Shown here: one piece after another, positions 1 through 8,662 of the stretch
Position numbering within the stretch: position 1 is the stretch's first letter
Layout: each line of letters begins with the position of its first letter
Assembly (NCBI GenBank): GCA_028290665.1
Contig: JAQGJK010000002.1
Span: 1-64,000 of the forward strand
Length of the DNA: 64,000 nucleotides
Reading direction: 5' to 3'
Source: Devosia sp.
Lineage (GTDB): Bacteria > Pseudomonadota > Alphaproteobacteria > Rhizobiales > Devosiaceae
Made by a program: the position numbers and the translations under genes
Notes under the pieces: model-generated
Told to the model about the DNA's origin: nothing
What the model saw: only the letters and a program-made list of their open reading frames with translations
Database searches by the model: none

Positions 1-2
1 TG

Positions 3-161
3 CTGCGCGCCGCGTCGCGCCTCCGCAGCACCGATGCCCACACCGAGAAGCCTGCACCGGAATCCGACGACTCAGCTACAGAGGCTCGGGTAGAGATCAT
101 CGGCAATCCGCGCTTCGGCGACGGCAAAAAAGGCGGCAACCGCGACGACCCGCGCTTCTAG
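3..161 (+). CDS. fliO: Flagellar biosynthesis protein FliO, C-terminal fragment (partial)
   Basis: An open frame enters from the left edge and stops at 159-161, giving the last 52 residues, which end in a low-complexity charged tail (GDGKKGGNRDDPRF). The sequence is too short and variable to recognise on its own. The call rests on position: it lies directly before fliP, where fliO sits in most flagellar clusters, and FliO proteins usually end in a charged cytoplasmic tail. FliO helps assemble the FliP ring of the flagellar type III export gate. The 5' end lies outside the window. Confidence 0.5.
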   Translation: MRAASRLRSTDAHTEKPAPESDDSATEARVEIIGNPRFGDGKKGGNRDDPRF

Positions 162-216
162 GCGCCGCTTCTGGCTGCCGCTTGCCGGCATCGCCGCGAC
201 ACTCGGCCTGATCCTC

Positions 217-906
217 TTGCCTCGCCTTGCTTTCGGGCAGGATATTTCGGTCGATTTTGGCGACGACACGACACTCACCGAGCGTGCCGTCCAGCTCGTC
301 GGGCTGCTGACGGTCCTGGCGCTGGCCCCCTCGATCCTCGTGATGGTCACCAGCTTCACCCGCATCGTCGTGGTGCTGTCGCTGCTGCGCACCGCTATCG
401 GCCTGCAGACCGCGCCGCCCAATTCGGTGATGGTGGCGCTGGCGCTGTTCCTGACGGCGTTCGTCATGGCGCCGACGCTGCAGCAATCCTACGACACCGG
501 CATCGCCCCACTGATGGCGGGACAGATCGAGTTCGCCGAGGCGTTCGAGCTCAGCGCCCAACCGGTGCACGCCTTCATGCGCGCCAATGTGCGCGAAAAG
601 GATCTGCAGCTGTTTGTCGATCTGACCGAGATCGAGGTCCCCGACGATCCGGCGGCGATTCCGCTGCAGGTGCTGATCCCGGCGTTCATGATTTCCGAAC
701 TTCGCCGCGCCTTTGAAATTGGCTTCCTGCTGTTCGTGCCGTTCGTCATCATCGACATGGTCGTCGCCTCGGTGCTGATGAGCATGGGCATGATGATGCT
801 GCCGCCAGTGGTGATCTCCCTGCCGTTCAAACTGATTTTCTTCGTCTTGGTCGACGGCTGGTACCTCGTCGCCGGCTCACTGGTCCGCAGCTTCGTCAGT
901 ACTTAG
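217..906 (+). CDS. fliP: Flagellar export gate protein FliP
   Basis: FliP forms the core ring of the flagellar type III secretion gate in the inner membrane. The 229 residues from the TTG at 217 cover the mature protein. They include the conserved stretch around SFTRIVVVLSLLRTAIG and the C-terminal hydrophobic helices with FEIGFLLFVPF and DMVVASVLMSMGMMMLPP. The start is uncertain. The same frame is open back to 94, and it encodes an Arg-rich, hydrophobic leader from about 160 that looks like the FliP signal peptide, but it has no ATG or GTG. The TTG lies near the cleavage site, so the real start may be further upstream, inside the end of fliO. Confidence 0.93.
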   Translation: MPRLAFGQDISVDFGDDTTLTERAVQLVGLLTVLALAPSILVMVTSFTRIVVVLSLLRTAIGLQTAPPNSVMVALALFLTAFVMAPTLQQSYDTGIAPLMAGQIEFAEAFELSAQPVHAFMRANVREKDLQLFVDLTEIEVPDDPAAIPLQVLIPAFMISELRRAFEIGFLLFVPFVIIDMVVASVLMSMGMMMLPPVVISLPFKLIFFVLVDGWYLVAGSLVRSFVST

Positions 907-944
907 GTCAATTGCGCTATTGCCAGCTCACCAACTCCACCGCC

Positions 945-1050
945 GTCTTTCCCGCGCAGGCGGGAATCCAGTAGGCCGAGGAGCTGAGGTTACCACCGCT
1001 CGACCAAGCTGGGTGGGTGCGTACTGGGTTCCCGCCTCCGCGGGAATGAC
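945..1050. repeat. Palindromic repeat element, long family (copy 1)
   Basis: A 106-bp element bounded by imperfect 29-bp inverted repeats. The left arm starts GTCTTTCCCGC and ends GGGAATCCAGTA; the right arm starts TACTGGGTTCCCGCC and ends CGGGAATGAC. Each arm is itself a small palindrome. It fills most of the gap between the convergent fliP and TPR genes. A related copy lies at 12908-13015. Confidence 0.8.
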
Positions 1051-1076
1051 ACCGTGTCCTGGTGCTGAACGAGTAC

Positions 1077-4000
1077 CTAACCCGCGACGGCCGGGGCGGT
1101 CGGGAGGACTGGCGTCAAATCGGCGCTGTAGGTCTGCCGGTAGGCGGCGAGGAAGGCCGTCAGGCTGTCGCGTCCCGAGACTTCGCGCGCCACGCGTAGG
1201 AAATCCGGGTTGGCCGCGACGTCGATCGAGCTGGTGACGAAATCGAACAGCGGCCATTGCGGCGATTGCGACATCACCTCGCCGAACTTGGTGCGCAGCC
1301 GCGACAGGCCCAACTGGTCGTTGGCGAGCACGAAGCCGACGGCGGCGCGGATGACATCCAGCCGCTGCGCCTCGTCGGTCGGCCCCGGGGCGCCGCCATA
1401 CATCGTCTCGAGCATTTCCGCCGCCTCGGCAAACCGACCGGCTTTCCAGTGGGCGTCGAGCCGTAGATAATCGGCTTCGCGGCCAGTGACGTCGCGCAAC
1501 AGGTCGATGGCGAGTTCGTCGCGGCCGACGTCGATCAGCGCCCGCGCTTCGAGCAGCCGGCGCTGCCGTTCGAGCGTCGGCGGCAATTCGGCGAGGCGCG
1601 TGTCATTGAGCGCCGTCAACGCCGCCTGCGGGTCGCGATTAGCGATTTCAATGGCGGCGAGTTCGGCCGCTGCCTGCGCCCGCGCCGCCCCCTTGAGGCG
1701 GCTGTCGATTTGATAGCGCAGCAGGCCGGCCGCCTGCCCCAACAAATCGACCTTGACCAGGCGACGCGCCAGATTGCGGATCATTTCGTCGCCCTGCACC
1801 CCCGCCGGGGTCAGCTCGCGGAAATCGTAATAAAGGCTGAGCGCGTCGATTGCTGACAGCGCATCCGCCTCGCCATCGAGGAACAACTCGCCGAACTTAC
1901 GTTCGGCAATCAGCGTCAGGGCCGTGGTCGCGGCGTTCTCGGGATAGACCGAGGACACGGCCTTCACCACTTCGAAGCCCTCGCGGAAGGAGTCCTGCCG
2001 GAAATACAGGTCGGCGAGCAGCCGCTGCATGTCGGCTTCGAGGGCGTTGCCGCGCCATAGCATGGCCTCCGCCGCCAGCGTCGTCGTCGCCTTGGCGATG
2101 TCGAGCTTGCCTTCCGCGTCGAGCAGTTCGAGCGTCCGGTACACCGCCTCGGCCCGCGTCGGGCGAACGTCGGAAGCGATGACCTGGCCATAGGCATCCA
2201 TCGCTTCATCGAGCCTGCCCGCTACCTCGGCGGCACGTCCGCGCAACAATTGGTATCGGCTCGATTCTTCGAGCGACATATCGGCGAACTGGACGAGGCC
2301 GAGATATCGCTCGGCCAGCACGGCATCGTTCGTCTCGACCGCCGCCTCGGCCGCCGACAGCGCGAAGGCGTTGCGGACCCAGCCCGGATAATCGCCGATG
2401 ATGCTCTCGGTCGCCAGCGCATCGCTGCGCGCCCCGGCAAAATCGCCGGCAGCAGTGCGGGCGATCACCCGCCACATCCCCGCATCGACTTCGTTGGCCA
2501 GCGCCGGCGAATTGAGCAGCGCCAACGCCTCGTTCGACCTTCCGGCTTCGACATTGGCGATCGCCTGCGTCAACACCAGCTTAGGTTTGAGCGACGGGTT
2601 TTGCAGCTCACCCTCCATCACCTTGAGGATGCCGAGCGCTTCATAGGAAAACCGGTTCGAGGCATAGAACTGGGCGAGATCGAGGCGCAGCTTGTCGCGT
2701 CCAATCCCCTCGACGACGGCCAGTTGCCCCGAAAGCGCTTCGACGCGCTGGTTGAAGGCGATCGGGTCAGGCTCCTGCCATTGGCGGAAATCGATGAAGC
2801 TGCCGCGCAGTGCGCTGTCGCCGTGGATCTGCGCCATGCGCGCCTCATCGAGGCCGGACACGATGAGCCCGCCCTGACTCGAGACCACCCCAAGGCTGGA
2901 TTCGATGGCAACCGCAACATCGTCCGTCGTCGGCCTGATGACCAACCCGTGAATGCTGGGCAGCGCCGAGAAATCGACAAAATCAAGTGTCCGCACCACG
3001 CCGCGCGCCGGCGGGTAGGCAGTTATGATTTCGAGCGTGTCCCCGACGATGGGATCGGTGAAGCGGTGCACGGCGACAGGTTTGCCGAGGTCCGCGGTGA
3101 TCTCGAACTGCCCTTTGGCGTCACGCCGCCGGTTGAGGTCCATCGGTTCGGTCGGGGTCAGCAGGGCATCGCCGAGCGACAGCACCCAGGCCCGGCCCTC
3201 GGACCCGAGCGTCGCCAGTCGGTCGCTCGCGAGGTCCATCCGGACGATTTGCAGATCACCGGATGTGGTTACGACGAAATCCTTGACCACGCTATCGAGC
3301 GCTTCGGAGGCTTCGGGCGCGACGACGCTGGTCGGCGTTTCGAGCAGCATCCAGATGGTCGAACCGCGCCTGAACACCGCCGCGGCAGTATCGACCTCGA
3401 ACGGGAACACCACGCGCACCGTCGTGCCCACTTCCTTGGCGTAGGGCGTCAGCGTCGCCAGCGCGGTCTCTACCGCATGTCCGTCCGGCGCGGCTTCGCC
3501 TTCGGCGAGAGGCACGTCGCCGGCCGGACGCTCTTCGTCCGCACCGTGTGCCACCTCGGCTCCCGGCGCCGCTGCCTCGGCCAGCACCCCGGCCGCCGTC
3601 GTCGGTACGGCACTGCCGGCCACGTCGATATCGACGATGAACTCGCGGGGATTGTCCGCGTAAAACCGCGGCACCACGCCGGGGGCGACGTGCAGGAGGA
3701 TGGTCGAGCCCCCGATCGAGACCTCATTGGTCGCCGCCACCAGCTCCGCCGGCGGATTGGCGGTGATTTCGTAGAGATCGACCGGCACCGGCCAGTTGAA
3801 ACTCAGCGTCCCATCCTGCCCTTCGAGGGCAAAGCTCGCCTCGGTGTCCTCGGTCCAGTTGAACTGCAGCCGTACGAAGGTCGGGTTTCGGCCGACCCGC
3901 AGTTCGACCTGGGGCTTGAGCTGCTTTGCCAGTTCAGCGATGCGTTCGAGTTCGGCACGCGCGGCGGCAGCGCTGGCCCGGCGCGTCAGTTCGGCGATGA

Positions 4001-4469
4001 CTTCCGACGGCAGCGCCGGTGGCAAGCCGCTCCAGTTGGCCGGCAGCAGGTCAATGAACAGCTTTTCGCCCGCTGGCATGCCGTTGAAATTCAGCGCCGT
4101 GCGCAGCCCGAGCCGTAGCCCGAGTTTATCGGGATCGAGTCGGGCGATGGAAACATAGTCCGGCAGCAACGCCGCGAGATCGGGCAAGGCGATGTCGACT
4201 GGCGCGTCGAAAGTGAGCGCGATGACGCCGTTTTCCATCTTGAGCTTATAGGTCGGCAGGTCGGTGCGGCCCGGAAAACTCAGGATGATGCGGCCAAAGC
4301 CCGGCTCGGCAGCGGCAAACACCTGCCCCTGATCCTGAGCATAGCCGACCCCGGACAATGGCGCCGCAAACAGCAGGGTGAGCGCGGCCAGACGCAGCCC
4401 GCTCCGCAGGGCGCTCCTCACCCGCAAACTGAAACGCAACACCACCAGCAAACCGTACGCACGCAACAA
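1077..4469 (-). CDS. Large exported TPR-like protein of the flagellar locus
   Basis: 1,130 residues. The N-terminus has several arginines, then a hydrophobic core ending near GVGYAQ, so it reads as a Sec signal peptide and a periplasmic location. Residues of roughly 60-350 are beta-rich and Pro/Ala-rich. From about residue 560 onward the protein is alpha-helical with TPR-like pairs (for example ALALLNSPALANEVDAGMWRVIARTAAGDFAGAR). It is the last gene of the fliL-fliM-DUF6468-motE-like operon, 59 nt after the MotE-like gene. I do not recognise a characterised homologue. The context suggests a periplasmic role around the motor or stator, which is inference. Confidence 0.75.
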   Translation of the reverse strand: MLRAYGLLVVLRFSLRVRSALRSGLRLAALTLLFAAPLSGVGYAQDQGQVFAAAEPGFGRIILSFPGRTDLPTYKLKMENGVIALTFDAPVDIALPDLAALLPDYVSIARLDPDKLGLRLGLRTALNFNGMPAGEKLFIDLLPANWSGLPPALPSEVIAELTRRASAAAARAELERIAELAKQLKPQVELRVGRNPTFVRLQFNWTEDTEASFALEGQDGTLSFNWPVPVDLYEITANPPAELVAATNEVSIGGSTILLHVAPGVVPRFYADNPREFIVDIDVAGSAVPTTAAGVLAEAAAPGAEVAHGADEERPAGDVPLAEGEAAPDGHAVETALATLTPYAKEVGTTVRVVFPFEVDTAAAVFRRGSTIWMLLETPTSVVAPEASEALDSVVKDFVVTTSGDLQIVRMDLASDRLATLGSEGRAWVLSLGDALLTPTEPMDLNRRRDAKGQFEITADLGKPVAVHRFTDPIVGDTLEIITAYPPARGVVRTLDFVDFSALPSIHGLVIRPTTDDVAVAIESSLGVVSSQGGLIVSGLDEARMAQIHGDSALRGSFIDFRQWQEPDPIAFNQRVEALSGQLAVVEGIGRDKLRLDLAQFYASNRFSYEALGILKVMEGELQNPSLKPKLVLTQAIANVEAGRSNEALALLNSPALANEVDAGMWRVIARTAAGDFAGARSDALATESIIGDYPGWVRNAFALSAAEAAVETNDAVLAERYLGLVQFADMSLEESSRYQLLRGRAAEVAGRLDEAMDAYGQVIASDVRPTRAEAVYRTLELLDAEGKLDIAKATTTLAAEAMLWRGNALEADMQRLLADLYFRQDSFREGFEVVKAVSSVYPENAATTALTLIAERKFGELFLDGEADALSAIDALSLYYDFRELTPAGVQGDEMIRNLARRLVKVDLLGQAAGLLRYQIDSRLKGAARAQAAAELAAIEIANRDPQAALTALNDTRLAELPPTLERQRRLLEARALIDVGRDELAIDLLRDVTGREADYLRLDAHWKAGRFAEAAEMLETMYGGAPGPTDEAQRLDVIRAAVGFVLANDQLGLSRLRTKFGEVMSQSPQWPLFDFVTSSIDVAANPDFLRVAREVSGRDSLTAFLAAYRQTYSADLTPVLPTAPAVAG

Positions 4470-4528
4470 CCAGCCGACCCTAGCCGGGCCGGCTTAATGC
4501 TGCGCTAACCGCGTCGGCTAGAAACGGT

Positions 4529-5530
4529 TTATTGTCCGACGATCTGCGGCAGCGCGCCGAGGTCTCCACTCGGCGGCGGCTCAGCGATCGCTACCTGCGG
4601 CATGGCGAGATTGACCGTCAGCACCTGCGCCACGTCGGGCGACATCTTGGCGAGGATCGGCGCCATCTTGCGCGGGTTCATCGATTGCGCGATGCGCAGC
4701 AAGATTCCCATGTCGAGCTTGTCGAAAATTGCCGACGCTTCCTGCGGCTTCATGTTTTCATAGAGCCCGACGATGGTCTTGAACTGCTCGTCCTCGAGCG
4801 CCTGGCGCTGTTCGACCAGCGCCGCGATCTGCGCTTCGACGTCAGCCAGCGCCGCGCTGCGGGCCTCGAGGCGCTGTTCGGCGGCATCGACCAGCGAGGC
4901 CCGAATGGCCAGTTCGGCTTCCCTTGTATCGAGTTCGGCACGACGTTCGCCGAGGCGTTCGAGCAGGATCTGTTCGGTCGGCGTATCGGCGCCCGAGGCC
5001 AGCGGCACGATATTGCCATTGCCGTCTTCCATCATCGGCACGGCATCGACCAGCGGCACGCACGGGGGCTCGGTTTCGCTGACCTCGGCGGCCGCGCTTT
5101 CCGACGGCGTCGCTGCAAGTTCGATGGCGCATTTGGCGGTGCCGTCCGCAGTTGCGACAGTCTCGGCATGCGCCGCATCTGCTGCCGGGTCGGCGTGTTC
5201 GCCTTCGGCCACGGCAGCCTCGCCTTCAACCGCCGGTGCACCGTGACTGCCTTCGGCGGCGTCGCCGTTACCGAGCGTCGGTGCGGTGTCCTGCAGCGTC
5301 GGTGCCGCATCGGTCATCGTCGGGGTGTCGGCGAAGGTGGCCTCGCCTTCGCTTGTTCCGTCAGCGGCGGGGGCTGCATGATCGGCGGCCGGCGCCGCAG
5401 TTTCGGCCATGGCGATGCCCGGCCCGGTCAGCACGTAGCCGCCCTGCGTCACCAGCCCGATGCTCTTGAATGCCAGCAGCGCCAGACCGGCGAGCAACAC
5501 GACCGGCAGCAGGCGAATCTGTCGCTTCAC
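4529..5530 (-). CDS. MotE-like protein with MgtE intracellular N-like domain
   Basis: 333 residues from a GTG at 5530 that overlaps the preceding stop (GTGA). An N-terminal hydrophobic anchor (LLPVVLLAGLALLAFKSIGLV) is followed by a long Ala/Glu-rich low-complexity region to about residue 190. A coiled coil follows (LLERLGERRAELDTREAELA onward). The C-terminus is a compact helical domain containing MKPQEASAIFDKLD and MNPRKMAPILAKMSPDVA, the signature of the MgtE-N/MotE family. In Sinorhizobium, MotE is a periplasmic chaperone for the motor protein MotC. No MotC is seen here, so the exact role is open. Confidence 0.8.
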   Translation of the reverse strand: MKRQIRLLPVVLLAGLALLAFKSIGLVTQGGYVLTGPGIAMAETAAPAADHAAPAADGTSEGEATFADTPTMTDAAPTLQDTAPTLGNGDAAEGSHGAPAVEGEAAVAEGEHADPAADAAHAETVATADGTAKCAIELAATPSESAAAEVSETEPPCVPLVDAVPMMEDGNGNIVPLASGADTPTEQILLERLGERRAELDTREAELAIRASLVDAAEQRLEARSAALADVEAQIAALVEQRQALEDEQFKTIVGLYENMKPQEASAIFDKLDMGILLRIAQSMNPRKMAPILAKMSPDVAQVLTVNLAMPQVAIAEPPPSGDLGALPQIVGQ

Positions 5531-5967
5531 GCCGCCTGCCCCCGCATGCGCGGCCGGCTTTGCAGCGCCTGCAGTGCCGACTGCACCCGGTTTGTCTCCT
5601 CAATCACCACCGGCTGTTCGATGCTCTGGCTGTGCCGGGCGATCGCCGTGATCTTGGCGATCCGTTCCATCAGCGAGGCGCCGGCGTTGACGTGATTAGC
5701 CAGCTCGATGCCGAAGCGTTCGGCTTCCTCGAGGCGCGACCCGAGAATGGCGTCGGCTTCGATGGCGGTGGTCTTCAAATCCTTGATCGCCGAGTTGGCG
5801 AGAGTCGTTGCCTGGATCAAATCCGCGACCATCACCTTAAGCAGGTCGCGGTCATTATGCAGGCGCTTCAGCCGCTCGTTGAGCATGAAGCAATAGGCCA
5901 GCGTCACCACCAGCAGCACGGTAACGGAGCCCTCGACCAGAAATCCCAGTGGCAGACCGAACATCAT
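5527..5967 (-). CDS. DUF6468-type flagellar operon protein, one membrane segment
   Basis: 146 residues starting at tandem ATG codons (5967 or 5964), with the first overlapping the fliM stop (ATGA). One N-terminal membrane segment (about residues 6-27) precedes a helical, soluble region with ERLKRLHNDRDLLKVMVADL and an ending of SRPRMRGQAA. This matches the small DUF6468 family that travels with fliM and motE-like genes in alphaproteobacteria. Its function is unknown. Tight coupling to fliM and to the MotE-like gene points to a motor-related role. Confidence 0.75.
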   Translation of the reverse strand: MMFGLPLGFLVEGSVTVLLVVTLAYCFMLNERLKRLHNDRDLLKVMVADLIQATTLANSAIKDLKTTAIEADAILGSRLEEAERFGIELANHVNAGASLMERIAKITAIARHSQSIEQPVVIEETNRVQSALQALQSRPRMRGQAA

Positions 5968-7121
5968 TTTCCCTCCCGGGAGGCATCGAGCGCTTCAAAG
6001 TCGGCCATGGTGACTTTCGGCGGATTAAGCGGGCGGGTGACCCGCACCGAAACCTGGTTGCCGATGCGGCCCATGATCGCCTCGGTCAGCACGATCTCGC
6101 CGGTGCGGATTTTCACCGGATCGCTTGGCGACCGTTCGAACATGATGGTGTCGCCGGCAACGAGGCTCATCATGCGGCGGAGCGGCATGTCGACCTCGTG
6201 CAGCACAGCCTCGATCTCGATGTCGGCGGCATAAATCTCGGTGGCGAGATGGCCTTCCCAGATCGGGTCGCGGCCAAATTTTTCGCCCATGAACATCTGC
6301 ATCAGCTGTTCGCGGATCGGTTCGATGGTCGCGTACGGCAGCAGGATTTCAATCTTGCCGCCGCGATCGTCCATTTCGATGCGCAGCTCGATGAGGATGG
6401 CGGCATGCGCCGGACGCGAGATCGCGGCGAAGCGCGGATTAGTTTCGAGCCGCTCGAGTCGGAAAGTGACGGGCGTCACCGGTTCAAAGGCACGGCGGGT
6501 ATCCTCCAGCACCAGTTCGATCATCCGGCGGGCCAGCGCCATCTCGATAGTGGTGTAAGGCCTCCCCTCGACCCGCACAGCGCCAGCAGCGCGTCGGCCG
6601 CCCAGGAGGACGTCGATCATCGAATAGATCAGCGACGAATCGACGGTCAGCAGCCCGTAGTTTTCCCACTCCTCGGCGCGGATCACCGACAGGATGGCCG
6701 GCAGCGGAATGGAATTGAGGTAGTCGCCGAACCGCACAGAGGAGATCGATTCGAGGGTCACTTCGACATTGTCGGAGGTAAAATTGCGCAGGCTTGTCGT
6801 CGCCAGGCGCACCAGCCGGTCGAAGACGATTTCGAGCATCGGCAGGCGCTCGTAGCTCACCAGCGCCGAATTGATCAGCGCCTGCACGCCGGTCAGTTCC
6901 ACCGTTCCCGCGGCATTGGGATCGAACCCCAGCAGGCTATCGATCTCGTCCTGGTTGAGCACTCGATCGACCGTGGCGCCGGCTTCCTTGGGCGGATTGC
7001 CCTCGAGCATGGTGTCCCACTCGCCGGGCTTCCCGCCAGCGGGCGCGCGCGGCATCACATCGGCGACGGAGTCGAGGCCCCAGTCTTCCGAGAGCTTGTC
7101 GCCGTCATTGGGGTTGGCCAT
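5964..7121 (-). CDS. fliM: Flagellar motor switch protein FliM
   Basis: 385 residues. FliM lies in the cytoplasmic C-ring and binds CheY-P, controlling rotation. The ATG at 7121 is chosen because it overlaps the fliL stop by one base (TAATG) and gives a normal FliM length. Early residues contain VLNQDEIDSLLGF, the conserved N-terminal CheY-binding motif, here preceded by about 55 extra residues. Next come the middle domain (SYERLPMLEIVFDRL, SLIYSMIDVLLGG) and the C-terminal SpoA domain (IGNQVSVRVTRPLNPPKV). Confidence 0.95.
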   Translation of the reverse strand: MANPNDGDKLSEDWGLDSVADVMPRAPAGGKPGEWDTMLEGNPPKEAGATVDRVLNQDEIDSLLGFDPNAAGTVELTGVQALINSALVSYERLPMLEIVFDRLVRLATTSLRNFTSDNVEVTLESISSVRFGDYLNSIPLPAILSVIRAEEWENYGLLTVDSSLIYSMIDVLLGGRRAAGAVRVEGRPYTTIEMALARRMIELVLEDTRRAFEPVTPVTFRLERLETNPRFAAISRPAHAAILIELRIEMDDRGGKIEILLPYATIEPIREQLMQMFMGEKFGRDPIWEGHLATEIYAADIEIEAVLHEVDMPLRRMMSLVAGDTIMFERSPSDPVKIRTGEIVLTEAIMGRIGNQVSVRVTRPLNPPKVTMADFEALDASREGK

Positions 7122-7615
7122 TATTGAACCAGGATTTCCTTGAACAGCACACTGTTCACATGCGCCGGCGCGATGGCGACGTTGACCCGACGCAGGAGTT
7201 CTTCCTTGAGCCGGAAAATGCCCGCCGAACCTTCGAGATCGGATTTCCGCAGTTCGCGCAGGTAGACCTGAAACGCATCGACCACGATCGCCATCTTGGG
7301 CTGGATGGTCGTCATCATCGCCTCGTCGGCGACTTCGAGGGCGATGGTCAGCTTCATGAAGCTTTCCGTGCCGCCTTCGGAATTGAGGTTCACCATCATC
7401 GAGGGCAGGTTGAAGATGAAGGTCTTGGGCGCTTCGATCACTTCGGCCGCATGCGCCTCCCCGGCAGGGGCGGGTTTGGGCGACAGGAACAGGAACCATA
7501 CCGCCGCGAGGATGATCACCACCGCGAGCCCGGCGCCGATCATGATCAGCAGCTTGCCCTTGCCTTTTTTGGCTGGCGCAGCGCCGGCATCGATGTCGGC
7601 TTCGGCAACGGCCAT
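7121..7615 (-). CDS. fliL: Flagellar basal-body-associated protein FliL
   Basis: 164 residues. FliL surrounds or supports the stator units at the inner membrane. The sequence shows a short Lys-rich cytoplasmic N-terminus (PAKKGKGK), one membrane helix (LLIMIGAGLAVVIILAAVWFL), and a periplasmic stomatin-like domain with FIFNLPSMMVNLN and RLKEELLRRVN. It is the first gene of the minus-strand operon. Its upstream region is shared with the divergent flgF operon. Confidence 0.93.
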   Translation of the reverse strand: MAVAEADIDAGAAPAKKGKGKLLIMIGAGLAVVIILAAVWFLFLSPKPAPAGEAHAAEVIEAPKTFIFNLPSMMVNLNSEGGTESFMKLTIALEVADEAMMTTIQPKMAIVVDAFQVYLRELRKSDLEGSAGIFRLKEELLRRVNVAIAPAHVNSVLFKEILVQ

Positions 7616-7705
7616 GGTGCAAAAATCCCCGGATTGCCGGCGACTCCGGCAGGTCTCCAGCTAAGGCGCACGTGGTTAACGATTGGTTACAAACGGCCCC
7701 GACGC

Positions 7706-7732
7706 GGCAGATTTTGCCGGGCAAACTCTGCC
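7706..7732. promoter_or_regulatory. Two tandem GGCA-N5-TGCC palindromes, candidate enhancer sites
   Basis: Two perfect copies of GGCA-N5-TGCC lie at 7706-7718 and 7720-7732, 14 bp centre to centre. They are 77-103 bp upstream of the sigma-54 promoter of flgF and about 90-115 bp upstream of fliL on the other strand. The same motif precedes the other two sigma-54 promoters in the window. They are proposed as binding sites for a FlbD-type activator; this is inference from spacing and recurrence. Confidence 0.6.
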
Positions 7733-7808
7733 GTGCATTAACCCTGTAGCGGCAAAGCCTTCCGCGCCGCTGTCCGACAGGCGACTGATTTTATTCAAAT
7801 TTTCGACT

Positions 7809-7824
7809 TGGCACGGTTTCTGCA
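7809..7824 (+). promoter_or_regulatory. Sigma-54 (-24/-12) promoter of the flgF operon
   Basis: TGGCACGGTTTCTGCA matches TGGCAC-N5-TTGCA at all but one base, with exact GG-N10-GC spacing (GG at 7810-7811, GC at 7822-7823). It lies 76 bp before the flgF ATG. Confidence 0.75.
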
Positions 7825-7899
7825 ACGTTACTGCCGGGTCCCGTCGCTTGGGGAAGCAGCGTGGCCCGGGGACTTAATGAACCGGGGTTACCGCGCCAG

Positions 7900-8637
7900 A
7901 TGGAAAACGCGCAGCTAGTCAGTTTATCACGGCAGATCGGCCTTCAGCGTCAGATGGACGTGGTGGCCAACAATCTCGCCAACATCACCACCACCGGCTT
8001 CAAGGCCGAGAACCTGCTGTTCGAAGAGTATGTGATGCCGGTCGCCAAGGACCGCGACTTCGCCTACCCCGACCAGCCGCTGAGCTACACCCAGGATTGG
8101 GCGACCATCCACGATTTGGCCAACGGCCCGATCGAAATGACCGGCGGCGAATTCGACCTCGCCATCCAGGGCGACGGGTTTTTTACGGTCCAAACGGACG
8201 AAGGTGAGAAATACACCAAATCCGGGGCGTTCCTCGTCGATGCCACCGGCACGCTCGTCACCCTCAACGGCGATCCGGTGCTTTCGGATTCCGGACCGAT
8301 CCAGTTCGACCCGAGCGAAGGCGAAATCAGCATCTCGGCCACCGGGTTCGTTTCGAGCTCGGCCGGCGGCAAAGGCATGCTGAAGCTCGCCGAATTCGAC
8401 AATCCCCAGGAACTGGCGCGCGACGGTAACAACCTGTTCTCGGGCAGTACCCCGCAAGCGGCGACTGGCACCGTCGTCGTGCAGGGAGCGCTGGAGCGCT
8501 CCAACGTCTCCGGCGTCAGCGAGATGGCCGAGATGATCCGGGTCACCCGCTCCTACGAATCCGTGACGTCGATCATGCAGAAGCAGGATGAATTGCGCCG
8601 CTCCGCCATCCAGCGGCTTGGCAATCTTCAGGCCTGA
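7900..8637 (+). CDS. flgF: Flagellar basal-body rod protein FlgF
   Basis: 245 residues. FlgF is a proximal rod subunit. The ATG at 7900 is preferred over the in-frame GTG at 7861 because FlgF proteins begin near MENAQLVSLSRQ. The protein has the rod signature VVANNLANITTTGFKAE at the N-terminus and the matching C-terminal helix (VSEMAEMIRVTRSYE). It is the first gene of flgF-flgG-flgA-flgH, driven by the sigma-54 promoter just upstream. Confidence 0.95.
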   Translation: MENAQLVSLSRQIGLQRQMDVVANNLANITTTGFKAENLLFEEYVMPVAKDRDFAYPDQPLSYTQDWATIHDLANGPIEMTGGEFDLAIQGDGFFTVQTDEGEKYTKSGAFLVDATGTLVTLNGDPVLSDSGPIQFDPSEGEISISATGFVSSSAGGKGMLKLAEFDNPQELARDGNNLFSGSTPQAATGTVVVQGALERSNVSGVSEMAEMIRVTRSYESVTSIMQKQDELRRSAIQRLGNLQA

Positions 8638-8662
8638 GAAGGCCTAGGAACAGGAATTTCCG

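Noticed and set aside
2250-4118. Long open frame antisense to the TPR-like gene
   Set aside because: Its translation is Arg/His-rich with poor codon use, and it lies wholly opposite a gene with a signal peptide. Similar antisense frames over the giant gene, the MFS pair and acs were rejected for the same reason.
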